Positions 46,874 through 57,304 of a stretch of 64,000 bases of DNA are shown one piece after another. Source of the stretch: Zizania palustris (lineage: Eukaryota; Streptophyta; Magnoliopsida; Poales; Poaceae); contig JAAALK010000698.1 of NCBI GenBank assembly GCA_019279435.1, positions 124,001 through 188,000 of the forward strand. The letters run 5' to 3'. Under the pieces are notes generated by a model. It saw nothing but the letters and a program-made list of their open reading frames with translations. It ran no database searches and was not told the DNA's origin. Made by a program: the position numbers and the translations under genes. Within the stretch, counting starts at the first letter, position 1; every line of letters begins with the position of its first letter.

Positions 46874-47703
46874 TGATGAGGACATCACTTCACATGATAC
46901 ACACATGGAGCCTCCACCTACAATTTCAATACAAGGACCAATCACACGCGCCCGTGCCCGTCGCTTGAACCATGAGGAACATGGGAGATGGAATAGGAGA
47001 GTTGGAGTTGAAGACGGAGCCGCACGGATGATTTGAAGTCAAGAATTCGCTGGTTCGGGACTACATCGACCACCATTCACCAAAATGGGCATAACTCCTC
47101 ATACGAAGTTCCGATTGGCGCGTTCTTGGACTTTTTGGAAAGCTAAGGAGAAGACGGATCGTTTGCGTTGGTTCACCTCATTTCGAGTCTCGAGTCGTCC
47201 TGTGTATTTAAAACAGTCCTGCGTGACAGAACTGGGCCGTGTTGGCCATATCTGAGTCTTTACGTCTTCTAGCCCACAGCCCAAGTCTGTTCACCTTCCA
47301 CAGGCCGCCGCCCTATATAATCTCACGCCAGCCACTTCTAGGGTTAGTTTTTGCTTTGTTGCATCTACACTGTGTGTTTAGATCCGCCTCTTGCGCCGGA
47401 CCGATTGGCTGCCGCATTGGCTGTTTGTGAAACCTCAACTTATCTTCGTTTGTCTGTGTTTTGGCATTCGATTTGTATCCCTTCCTGTTCTTGCTTGTGT
47501 TCTTGGGTTCGCTTGCAGGAATTAGCCTCGTGGCGAGGTCTCAATCGCGTTGCTGCGTGGTTGATAACCAACGGAGGACAGTGGTGTAACGATTGCGAGG
47601 TTTTTGATCCGCCGGACCGGAGCCTTGGATCGCCAACGTCGAGATTCTCCACCAACCCAAGTTATCCCTTACCTAGCGGAAGATCGGGACCACTCCCCCA
47701 TCA
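46874..47703 (+). repeat. 5' LTR of CRM-like element
   Basis: 830 bp, TGATGAGG to CCCCCATCA, TATATAA at 47314-47320. It is followed by a PBS, so it is a 5' LTR. The first ~160 bp keep the integrase tail frame (ITRARARRLN) with a stop at 47036, as expected if the sequence is copied from the 3' LTR. Confidence 0.92.
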
Positions 47704-47705
47704 GC

Positions 47706-47717
47706 TGGTAACAGAGC
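47706..47717 (+). other. CRM-like primer-binding site
   Basis: TGGTAACAGAGC, two bases after the LTR, close to the initiator-Met primer sequence TGGTATCAGAGC. Confidence 0.8.
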
Positions 47718-48109
47718 TCAGATTTCCCGTTAGGTAATCTCGATCTGCTTTTGTTTTACCCAGAGTCCAGAAAACCGCACCAAAAAATTCCCCACCGAGA
47801 ACCCCTTTGTGCCTTGCGATTTTAATTTCAGTTTTAACTTTGTTGAGTTCGTGTTCTTGGTCGAGTCTTGTTGCTGGTTTAGTCATCCCTCTGTGTCGTT
47901 TGAGTAGTAGTTGTTCTTGTGTCTCAGAAGAAAAAAAATCCCCACCAAAAAACCCCCCTTCCGCAACCTTTCTTTGTTTTCCACATCTGCTCTTTGTGAC
48001 CCCCCTTCGGTAAAACAGGCATAACTTTTCGCTCGTTTGGCAGAAAAATCTGAAATTTTTTGAGCGTGTTCCTGACTCAATTTGGAGGGTCCCCTAACCG
48101 ACCAAGGTC
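47718..48109 (+). other. CRM-like 5' leader, first part
   Basis: No ORF of note. A-, T- and C-homopolymers are common. It ends at the N gap; the leader at 5200-6052 looks like its continuation. Confidence 0.7.
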
Positions 48110-49109
48110 NNNNNNNNNNNNNNNNNNNNNNNNNNNNNNNNNNNNNNNNNNNNNNNNNNNNNNNNNNNNNNNNNNNNNNNNNNNNNNNNNNNNNNNNNNN
48201 NNNNNNNNNNNNNNNNNNNNNNNNNNNNNNNNNNNNNNNNNNNNNNNNNNNNNNNNNNNNNNNNNNNNNNNNNNNNNNNNNNNNNNNNNNNNNNNNNNNN
48301 NNNNNNNNNNNNNNNNNNNNNNNNNNNNNNNNNNNNNNNNNNNNNNNNNNNNNNNNNNNNNNNNNNNNNNNNNNNNNNNNNNNNNNNNNNNNNNNNNNNN
48401 NNNNNNNNNNNNNNNNNNNNNNNNNNNNNNNNNNNNNNNNNNNNNNNNNNNNNNNNNNNNNNNNNNNNNNNNNNNNNNNNNNNNNNNNNNNNNNNNNNNN
48501 NNNNNNNNNNNNNNNNNNNNNNNNNNNNNNNNNNNNNNNNNNNNNNNNNNNNNNNNNNNNNNNNNNNNNNNNNNNNNNNNNNNNNNNNNNNNNNNNNNNN
48601 NNNNNNNNNNNNNNNNNNNNNNNNNNNNNNNNNNNNNNNNNNNNNNNNNNNNNNNNNNNNNNNNNNNNNNNNNNNNNNNNNNNNNNNNNNNNNNNNNNNN
48701 NNNNNNNNNNNNNNNNNNNNNNNNNNNNNNNNNNNNNNNNNNNNNNNNNNNNNNNNNNNNNNNNNNNNNNNNNNNNNNNNNNNNNNNNNNNNNNNNNNNN
48801 NNNNNNNNNNNNNNNNNNNNNNNNNNNNNNNNNNNNNNNNNNNNNNNNNNNNNNNNNNNNNNNNNNNNNNNNNNNNNNNNNNNNNNNNNNNNNNNNNNNN
48901 NNNNNNNNNNNNNNNNNNNNNNNNNNNNNNNNNNNNNNNNNNNNNNNNNNNNNNNNNNNNNNNNNNNNNNNNNNNNNNNNNNNNNNNNNNNNNNNNNNNN
49001 NNNNNNNNNNNNNNNNNNNNNNNNNNNNNNNNNNNNNNNNNNNNNNNNNNNNNNNNNNNNNNNNNNNNNNNNNNNNNNNNNNNNNNNNNNNNNNNNNNNN
49101 NNNNNNNNN
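48110..49109. other. Assembly gap (1000 N)
   Basis: Exactly 1000 N. The left side is CRM-like leader; the right side is CACTA-related sequence. Confidence 0.99.
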
Positions 49110-49209
49110 AGTATGGAAAATCTAAAGCAATATATAAAATTAGGGAAACATTATGAACTAACAAGACAACTCAAATAACCATCTAAACGTTAACTCAAGT
49201 AACATGTTA

Positions 49210-49520
49210 GGAGGTACCTCAACTGCCAGAGGAGTAACAAATGGATAAAATGGTGGTGGGGAAGGTATCGGTTGGTACTACGACATGTCGAATCCATGCT
49301 GTTGGGCAAATTGCTACACATGTTTTAATGCAATCAGTTAGTTTTAAACCTATTGCTAATCTATATAGTTGTAATGCAATAACTAAACTTACTTGAAACA
49401 TCGCCTGCTGCTGTGCTAAGCAAGCAGCATAATACTTGTCTAGTTGTCTCATTGCCTCGTCTCGCTGCCTCAATTCTTCCACCATCTGAAGCACCTGCAA
49501 TGGAGTGATCGATAGAGCAT
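49210..49520 (-). CDS. CACTA-linked gene, C-terminal exons (tentative)
   Basis: On the minus strand a helical Glu/Gln-rich stretch (MVEELRQRDEAMRQLDKYY, then AQQQAMFQ) runs into GTAAGT at about 49395. After a T-rich intron ending near 49319, a Pro-rich part follows (PSPPPFYPF), then a second GT near 49218. Gln-rich then Pro-rich tails are seen in plant transposase-type proteins, but I cannot assign a family. One stop (TAG) lies in the second exon. The gene runs into the gap at left. Confidence 0.35.
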
Positions 49521-49899
49521 GGATTTTTGACAAGCCTATGGAGTCCGAATGAAATTTCAGCAGCATAACCCCGATGTTCTCTAATTGCATGCCTGATAAT
49601 GGTGCGATGGAGAACAACAAGGTTATGACACTGAAATCTCATTCAAACTCATGGCTCATCACAAATACCACGCTCTGTCACCCACTCCGAGGCTATCCAA
49701 AAAGGGAAAATTTCGGACCTACACATCTCACACGCATGACACGTGTGAGACATGTTGGTACGAAATGGGTGACACATATGTTTCGTTATACTACTGACGT
49801 TTTTCTCACTAATGAAATCATTGCATATGAAAAGAATATATATAAGGAAGTATATGTAATACTAATCACCCTAATGAAATTATCAACAAACTACAAATG

Positions 49900-50440
49900 A
49901 ATACAAGAATAAATGTAATAACATATATAATAGCACAACATATATTGCATATGAAAAAAACATCGCATACGAAACACATGTAAAAGCACAACATTTAATA
50001 TATGAACATTTGTAATAGCATAATAGTCACCCTAATGAAATCATCACATAATAACACATTAATATTTATCAAGTCTTAACATTGCTAATAACATAGCGAA
50101 TACCTTGGATCTGGCGACGGGCAAGTGAGGAGGCGACGGGTGGGCGAAGACGAGACGAAAATAGAGATGCCTGCGGGCTTCGGCGTAGTGTTGGTGTGGG
50201 CAGAGGAGACGACTGAGCGGCGACAAATGGTGGGAAGCGGACGACGGCTAGCCGAGAGGTGGGAGGCAGGCGGCGGCGGGCCAGGAGACGGGAGGCAGTG
50301 GGGCGGGCAGAGCGGCGCCGCGTGTGGTATGGCAGTGGGCGGGCGTTTCGAGGCACGAGCGGGCGGCAACATGAGCAAGCGGTAGCACCGTGGGCGAGAG
50401 ATGGTGCGCACTGGGTGGGAGTTGGGAGCATAGGGAAACT
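49900..50440. other. AT-rich stretch followed by GC-rich block near CACTA end
   Basis: 49900-50090 is AT-rich with no ORF. 50110-50440 is strongly GC-rich and open in several frames on both strands, which reflects composition. It may be the first exon or leader of the CACTA gene on the minus strand. Confidence 0.3.
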
Positions 50441-50597
50441 AGGTTTCTCTGTACGCGCCAGGGGGAAATTACACCGTAACTTCCGTCGGCCACATAATTT
50501 CCGTCAGCCACAAAAATTAATTAACTTCCGTCGTCTTTCAGAAATGCCGGCGGAAAATAAAAGGTTGACAGAAATTCACTGTTTTCTTGTAGTGTAT

Positions 50598-51099
50598 ACT
50601 TGCTAGCTTTTGTAATTGTTATTAATCATACCTGAGAAGCTTGCTTTACACTCCTTTTTGTACCATAGTTGCATTTATTGCATATTGTGATGGAGAGCTG
50701 CATTTTAGGGGGGAGTGGAGTCAAGTTTGTATCATCAGTGCTTTTAGTCTCGCTTGATGAGTCCAATTGTCAACAACGGGGAGAAATTTGAGGCCTTAGG
50801 TGGAGAGTTTAAGGAGGAGTTTGGATTTCTCTAGGATTTGTTTTAGGAGGAGTTTATTCTCTTTTGCCTTTGTTATTCTGAACTCCTTGTTGTCAGTTCT
50901 AAGAGTGCGCTCATAAGAGATTTAATTTGAAATCTTTGTTGATTTCTTTTCTGTTTGACCTAATGACTTTTTCTGGCTTTTGTTTGACTTTTGGTCATTA
51001 GGTTGAACTTTATTTTCTGTTTTCTTTGTTTCTACATTTTATTATAGGTGAACGAGCTGAAGGATGGAGTGTTTACAATGCACTCATCAAGGGAGAGAT
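50598..51099 (+). other. SIRE-c 3' region
   Basis: Non-coding, with G-rich purine tracts (TTTTAGGGGGGAGTGGAG, AACGGGGAGAAA) and the motif AATGCACTCATCAAGGGAGAGAT directly before an LTR start, as in SIRE-a and SIRE-b. Pol is not visible; the CACTA end lies where it would be. Confidence 0.7.
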
Positions 51100-51628
51100 T
51101 GAGGAGCCATGCTAAAGATCATGGGCCTCATGGCTCCTAGATGATGAGTGATTGTCAATGGAGAAGAGAATATGAGGAAGCCCTCTAAGGGGAGGCACTT
51201 CGAAGGGGCTCTGAAGAGATGCACTTCAGAGGAAGAAGAGACATGTTGTGTCTTGGACGTGTGACTCAGGTACACGGTCGGATAACTGCTGGACTAAGGG
51301 AGTAACGGGGTTGTGCTAATACAATCCGGGTACATGGGCCGAGAACGGTAGGGTACTTCCCGTGGTTTGACCAGGTTTGACACAGGTAAACGGGCAGCGA
51401 GCGACTAGCGAGCTGAGGGAGCTATGGAGTCGGGTCGGTCCAATCCGGGTACCCGGTGCAAAGGAGGGAAGCGCTTTGGCGGTTTTGGCGTAAAACCGTA
51501 AAACACACCAACCATAGACACAAAGATTGACGTACTTGATGTGAAGTCATGGAATCCACACAAGTGAAGCATCGGGAAAAATAAATATTTTAGGCAATTT
51601 TACAATTTTGCCCTTTGGGCTTTATATC
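51100..51628 (+). repeat. SIRE-c LTR, first part
   Basis: Starts TGAGGAGCCATGC after a purine tract and keeps the GATGAGTGATTGTCAATG motif shared with the other SIRE LTR starts. It is interrupted at ATATC (51624-51628) by the Tat element and resumes at 63263. Confidence 0.75.
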
Positions 51629-52122
51629 TGTTGGCGTAAAAGATTACGCTAACAGGTTTCTGTAGAAAAGAAACTACAAACGAAGTGTTTGCGAAGCAAA
51701 CTGTTCTAAGCCTCTGAAAGGATAATAACTTAGAATAGTTCGAAAGTGTGTATTGATTCACTTGTAATCGGTCCCTATTACAGGATGAAATGGGGGGTAT
51801 TTATAGGCCTGAACATTAAGGAAAAGACCTATTTACCCCTTTATTACAACCGACATTAAGGAAACTATTTGGTTTCCTTAATAGGGCTAAAATGGTAAAA
51901 GACTAATCTAATAGGATAGAAGATAAGTCTTCCATCTTAGCTGGCAGAAAAGATCCTGAAGGGCTTTGGTTCGAAGACATACTTCGAACCAATGCCTGCC
52001 TTCGTGCTTCGATCCAGGTTCCAAGCACCTTCGAAGATGGCCTTCGGACAATCTTCGAACTGGTTGGCTGTCATCATGCTGCTTTGGCAATAACCCTGAA
52101 GATGAGATATTTTCCCCCAACA
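51629..52122 (-). repeat. 3' LTR of Tat copy 2
   Basis: 494 bp. On the plus strand it starts TGTTGGCG and ends CCCCCAACA. A TATA-like TATAAATA on the minus strand lies at about 51797-51806. The terminal 51630-51653 is an imperfect inverted repeat (GTTGGCGTAA, AAGA, TTACGCTAAC). Confidence 0.97.
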
Positions 52123-52600
52123 GTAGCCCCTCGAATACGCTTCTCCGTTCGACCTGTAACGTTAGGAGAGCAGTATACGGAAAGAAAAGATAACCAATCA
52201 TAGGGGTTATTGATTTTTGTTTTATCTCCGAAATACATGAAGATATGAACTTCGAATCAGTCATAAGGTAATTACTTTTCGAACTATCTTAGAACTGACT
52301 CAGGAAGTTCGAAAGTCTTTTTGGACTTAGAAAATATAGCCGTTAGTTTCTGTTTCTAACGGAGTTATACGAGGCGTTATTTTCGGAGGAAAATAACAGG
52401 CGGGAATGCGAAAGGGTAGAAACCAAACGGTAACAAACGGAAAGTTTAGGCTATAAATAAAGAACTCCAGAACTTACTCGATTACCTTTTCACCGCTTCC
52501 TCTCAGTCAAAAACCTTTTGAGCCCTTTGAGTTCTTGAACCCTAGCCTTCAAGTTCTTGAGCCCTAGTTTCCATTCTCTCGGGTTAATCCGGCAATCGCG
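52123..52600 (+). other. Promoter and 5' UTR region of the antisense gene
   Basis: No ORF is seen. It lies between the 3' LTR and the ATG at 52601. In the gag-pol direction the GAGGGG stretch next to the LTR (52124-52133 region) may serve as purine tract. A TATA box for the antisense gene is at 52452-52459. Confidence 0.6.
52452..52459 (+). promoter_or_regulatory. TATA box of the antisense gene
   Basis: TATAAATA in the context GGCTATAAATAAAG, 141 bases before the ATG at 52601. This would place a start site near 52485 and give a leader of about 115 bases. It lies outside the LTR, so the gene appears to have its own promoter. Confidence 0.65.
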
Positions 52601-55600
52601 ATGGTGAAGACCAAAGGATCTGCGCCGCCTTCGACCTTGGCTCGGCAGCAGGCAGCCGCAGCAGCAGCGGCGGCAACATTGGCGGCGGCACCCTCGATGC
52701 AGGCGGCAATGTCCATGGCGGCAGGGGGGAGAAATCCCCAAATCCCCGATGACCAAGGTCTGTGCCCTCCATCGACCAAATATTTGGATCAGTCCTTTGA
52801 ATTGGGACCTTCGACCTGCAAAAGAGAGTCCTTGGCAATCACAGCAGGGGGTAAGATTAGCAATGGGGTAATGGTTCGAAGACCAGGCAAAGAAGCAATC
52901 CCATCACCAAGACCCGGAGAAGTCGTAGTGTTCGAAGCTTTTTTCGAAGCAGGCTTGGGTCTCCCTGCTGTAGATTTCTTGGCCGAAGTCCTTGACTTGT
53001 TTCATGTAACCCTCCCCCAGCTGTCTCCGAATGCTGTAGCTAGATTAGCTATCTTCGAATGGGCTCTGAGAGCCGAAGGTTGTGAGGGGAGGGCTGAAGT
53101 CTTCGCAGCACTGCATAGAGCAACTTGTCAGCCGAAGACTTCCGTAGGCTCCGGAGGTGAAAAAGTATTGGTTGCCTTCGGAAGCATCAATTTTAGGCTT
53201 CGAGATGAATACGCTCTGCGATTCCCTGCTAAGGCCATCAACGCTAGATGGTATACTGATTGGGTGCTGCGGTGGTTTTACGCCGAAGTCGGAGTTAACA
53301 GTCCTCTAGCTGGACCTCTCAAAGAAATCAGATTCCGGAAGGAAGCTCTAGTGCAACCCGACGAAGGTCAGCTCGAAGCCCGCCTGAACCTGCTTGAAAA
53401 AATTAGTCGGAGGCTCAGTATGCGAGATTTGGCCGAAGAATTCATCGGTCTTCAAATTCCTCCACTGATGGCCAACTGTCCTATCATCTTCGAAGATGAC
53501 TCCGAAGGCGGTCTTCGCAAGATAAACTATACTTCGAGCCCTGCAGGTAACTTCGAAACCAACATGCATAATACATATTTACTTCGAAGAAAGATTAACT
53601 TGAGTTATTTTTTAGCTTCTTCAGCCCCTATTACTTCAGAGCAAATTATAAGGGCTTCGGAGAAGATCTTGGGTGCTCCAACTCCGTCAGAAAAGGAATG
53701 GCGAATCAAATTAGTCGGAAGTTGGGAGCGATTTAACAGAGTATGGGGAATGTTGGAGTTAACTCCGCCCCCTCTGATGGACTGGGTGCCTCAAGAGAAA
53801 GGACCCAAGAAGAGAGTAGCCGAAGCTGGAGCCTCCAGCTCCGCAAGGACTCCGACGAAGAAAGTGGCTCGGAAGCCGAAAAACCTCGCACCTTCGAGCT
53901 CAAAAGCTTCGGTTTCTAGCTCTAAAGAAGACGAAGGTATTTTACTAGTAAGATTAATTGACGAAGATGCAGCTCAACGAAGTATTCTCATTGAAGACAC
54001 TGCAGGTATTCCGGAGCCTCAAACCAACATCGAAGAAGTAAGAGCTCCTGATACCCAAGAAGATCAAATTGAAGCCCCTATGGGTGTAAATGAGGCCGAA
54101 GTGCCTGCGAACATACCGGAGTCTGGAGACAATGCTGATCAACCAATGACTTCGGTAGTTCAAGAAGACATAACTCAGGCCGGAGTTTCAGTGAGTGAAG
54201 GGGGAGTCGAAGTCACTGTGGCTTCGATTCTCGAAGAAGTAACGAGAGCTCTTCAGGACGATGCTCCTGTAGTTCAAAATTTAACGGCCGATTCGGATGA
54301 GGACTACACTTATGATCCTCCGATCAGCCCGGTGCTCGATATTCCAGAGAATATCGAAGGTAAATTTTGCTTAATTCTTATCAATTTTTGCAAAATTATA
54401 CAATGTGTAATATTTTTGGTTTTTCAGAGCCTCCTGTTGTCGAAGTATCCCTCGAAGATACAACTTTAAGACCTTCGACAACTTCGGGGCCGCAACCGGG
54501 AGTTGCTCTACCGGGGCCTGGAAGAGGAAAAAGACACATCGAGCCCCTCCCAGCTCAAGGATCGACTTCATCTGAGTCAACGGACGAAAGTGAATCGACT
54601 GAGGGGGGGCCATCTTCTGAAGTTCCAAGGGCCTCGGAAGAAACCTCCGGACCTTCGCTAAGCAGGGCTGACCAGAAAGCTTCAAAACTGCTTCCTCTCA
54701 TAACTCCTTTTTTGGAGGAGAAAACCGGACTTGGGACTTTGGTTAAACCTTTGGGTGAAGCCAGTCGCCAAGTCGGGGAAACAGAACTGGTAGCCCGTTT
54801 AAGCAGAGTGAAGGGTTCGGAGCTTAACCTTGCTGTGGAAAGAGCAGCTTATCAGGTATAAAGCATCTTCGAACCAAATAATGAATTATATATGAATAAT
54901 TTCTTATTCTAGTTTTTCTTTTTCTTAGCAAGCAGTCTTAGCCCGCGCTGCAGCTTTGTCGAATGAAAACGAAATTGCTCAACTTCGGGAAGAGAACGAA
55001 ACTCTTCAAAGAAATCTTAACTTCTCCGAAGGTCGAGTATCTCAAATGGACAATGTGATAATAGCAGAGCGAAGGGCTAGGCAAAGTTTGGAAGCTGCAA
55101 GGAAAGAGCTCGAAGCAGAAAAAGTTGTGCTTCGAGCGGAGATTGAAAGACTGCGGACGGAGGATGCTGCGAAGGACTCCGCACTTGTAAGGCTACAAGA
55201 AGAGGCTGGCCAACTCCGAACTCAAAAGAATGCTTTGACTACGGAGAACGCTCGAATCTCCGGAGTTTTAGCTGAAACAACTTCGGCCAAGGATATGCTT
55301 ATTGAAGAAAAGGTTAAGTCCGAGAAGGTGGCTTCGGAGGTCATCGAACAAATGTTAGGTGTCTTGGAGTACTTCGGTACTACTGGATCACTACCTTCGG
55401 ATGACAATGTAACTCTGCTGCGCCGGCTAAAGAGGATCCAAGGAGCAGCGAAGCAAATGAAGACGGCAGGCATACGTTATGGAGAACTCTCCGGACAAGT
55501 GTCTGCCCTTGGAATACTTCGCTACTACGAGGATTTGGGCCGATCAATCACTCCGAGCGCACAGGGCTCCATCATCTTCGACGACGACCGACTTTTAAAA

Positions 55601-56320
55601 CCTTCCGAAGGTGTAGCTGTTGCTTGGCGAGCCTTCCAGACTTCATGGAGAGCCGAAGGTCGATCTGCGATCAAGGCTTGGATTGACGAAGGCCAACGCC
55701 AAAAGCAAGTTCGGAGCCAAGCTTCGAGCAGTCAGCCTCCTCCGAACCCGCAGGTTTAGGATTATTTAGGATTTTTTGATTATGTAAAGCTGATGCTTGT
55801 AAATATTTATCAATGAAAATCTTGTTTGTCATATTTTTAGGCTTTGCCTCTTATGGAAGATATCGAAGTGTTAGAGCTTAACAGCGAACTTCGCTCACTG
55901 TGGAACACCTTCGAACTTCTAAAGAGTTATAAGCGTCCTCGATTTCTTATCCCTCGAGATGACTCCGGCGTTATTGCGCCCGAAGTAATCAAAGACATAT
56001 TGTCTTATATTAAAGAGGAAAATAAAGAGAGCGACGCAAACACCTCGTCTTCTGAAGACACTAATTGGTCCGAAGACGAAGGTGAAGCCCAAAATAAAAG
56101 ATCTGAAGATCTTAGAAGCTGGGAGAGAAGCCCCGAGCGGCTTCGAACTTGGGCCGAACTTCAACAAGAGCAGAAGGATTTTAGAGCTTCGAAGGGGAGG
56201 AAGAGAGTTAAACGTAAAGTTCTTAGAACTTCCGATGTTGGAACTAGTCGTTCCACCCCTAGCTCTCGGGACCGAAGAGGTCTCCGATTCCTTCTTGGTA
56301 TAGATACCAATTTTTCATGA
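52601..56320 (+). CDS. Four-exon antisense gene inside Tat element, PF04195-like
   Basis: Exons 52601-54359, 54428-54855, 54929-55753 and 55841-56320 join in frame across three GT-AG introns of 68, 73 and 87 bases to give about 1163 residues. Residues ~1-45 are Ala-rich. Residues ~95-260 resemble PF04195, the 'putative gypsy type transposon' family (VVFEAFFEAGLGLPAVDFL, LSPNAVARLAIFEWAL). Residues ~390-560 are acidic and low-complexity. Exon 3 (730-1004) starts with a long coiled coil and ends in a conserved block (EYFGTTGSLPSDDNV). Exon 4 ends with a basic patch (KGRKRVKRKVLR). The ATG at 52601 follows a TATA box by 141 bases. The gene is antisense to gag-pol and converges with it. Function is unknown; nuclear location is inferred. 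Antisense extra ORFs are known in Tat elements. Confidence 0.8.
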
Positions 56321-56688
56321 TGTAATTTGTAAATACATTTGTTTTGATAATGAATGCCGATTTAAAATTGTCTCCATATTTACTAGCCCCTCTTTGGGTA
56401 TAAGCAACTTCGAACTGTATTCGAAGATGGTTATGCGCAAAGAAAAACTTCGGAGTACAATTTTTTGGGGGTTCGGAGCCCCTCTGTCATTTAAAGATCT
56501 TTTGAAATCTTATGAAATGTCTTCGACTATCTGTAGTCAGAAGAATGGTAACTTGGTACCTTTGTTTATTTCATGAAAAAGATCAATTGAGATAACTTCC
56601 AGGACACTTTAATGTCTTAAAAATTTTGTCACTTTGGACGCATATGAACAATCATTCGAAGCTCATGGCTTAAATGCTGCTTTGCTTT
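56321..56688 (+). other. 3' flank of the antisense gene
   Basis: AT-rich, no ORF that I trust. TGTAATTTGTAAAT and GATAATGAATG shortly after the stop are plausible polyadenylation signals. It matches 1247-1610 closely. Confidence 0.5.
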
Positions 56689-57110
56689 AGCCACCTTCGG
56701 CTGTTTTTTGCGGAAATCTACCAGCCGGAGCTTGGATTTCGCAGAAATTGTAGCCACCTTCGGCTATTTTTGCAGAAGTCTACCAGCCGGAGCTTGGACT
56801 TCGCAGAATTTGGCCACTTGGGCTCTTTTTTGCAGAAGTCTACCAGCCGGAGCTTGGACTTCGCAGAATTTGGCCACTTGGGCTCTTTTTTGCAGAAGTC
56901 TACCAGCCGGAGCTTGGACTTCGCAGAATTTGGCCACCTACGGCTCTTTTTACGGAAGTCTGACAAGCTGCAGCTTGGACTCCGCAGATTTTGGCCACCT
57001 TCGGCTCTTTTTACGGAAGTCTACCAGCCGAAGCTTGGACTCCGTAGAATGTGGTATTGGCTCTTTTACGGATGCCTACAAGGTATCAGCTTGGGCTCCG
57101 GATGGATTTC
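56689..57110. repeat. 60-bp tandem repeat array, Tat copy 2
   Basis: About seven units of ~60 bp start with GCCACCTTCGGCT or GCCACTTGGGCT. Two neighbouring units (about 56812-56871 and 56872-56931) are practically identical, which suggests recent expansion. The array differs in unit sequence and number from copy 1 (1611-1975), so it evolves fast. It sits between the ends of the two convergent genes. Confidence 0.92.
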
Positions 57111-57304
57111 AGCCACCACACCGGAGGCTTCGACTTTAAGGGTTCGAAGTCCGGAAATACAGCCCTGCTTAATACACTTCCCTCTCGAACGACTTCTGTC
57201 CCAGCGCGTCCGCTCGGGAGACTAGGAGCGTCAAGGGGAAGGCACGCTACAGGATGTATGCTTTATTAATTTAGAGGTGATTACAAGCGAATTACAAGGA
57301 GCCC

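Larger units (their letters stand above)
49110..50594 (-). mobile_element. CACTA (En/Spm) DNA transposon, one end
   Basis: The right end reads CACTACAAGAAAAC on the minus strand (50581-50594), the standard CACTA terminal inverted repeat. Inside it, about 50477-50535, short TTCCGTCGG-type motifs repeat in both orientations, as in CACTA subterminal regions. The other end is not in the window. The following TAT (50595-50597) could be the 3-bp target duplication. Confidence 0.85.

Noticed and set aside
50069..50511. Protein gene in the GC-rich block
   Set aside because: Frames are open on both strands due to composition, residues are low-complexity, and the block lies next to a CACTA end.
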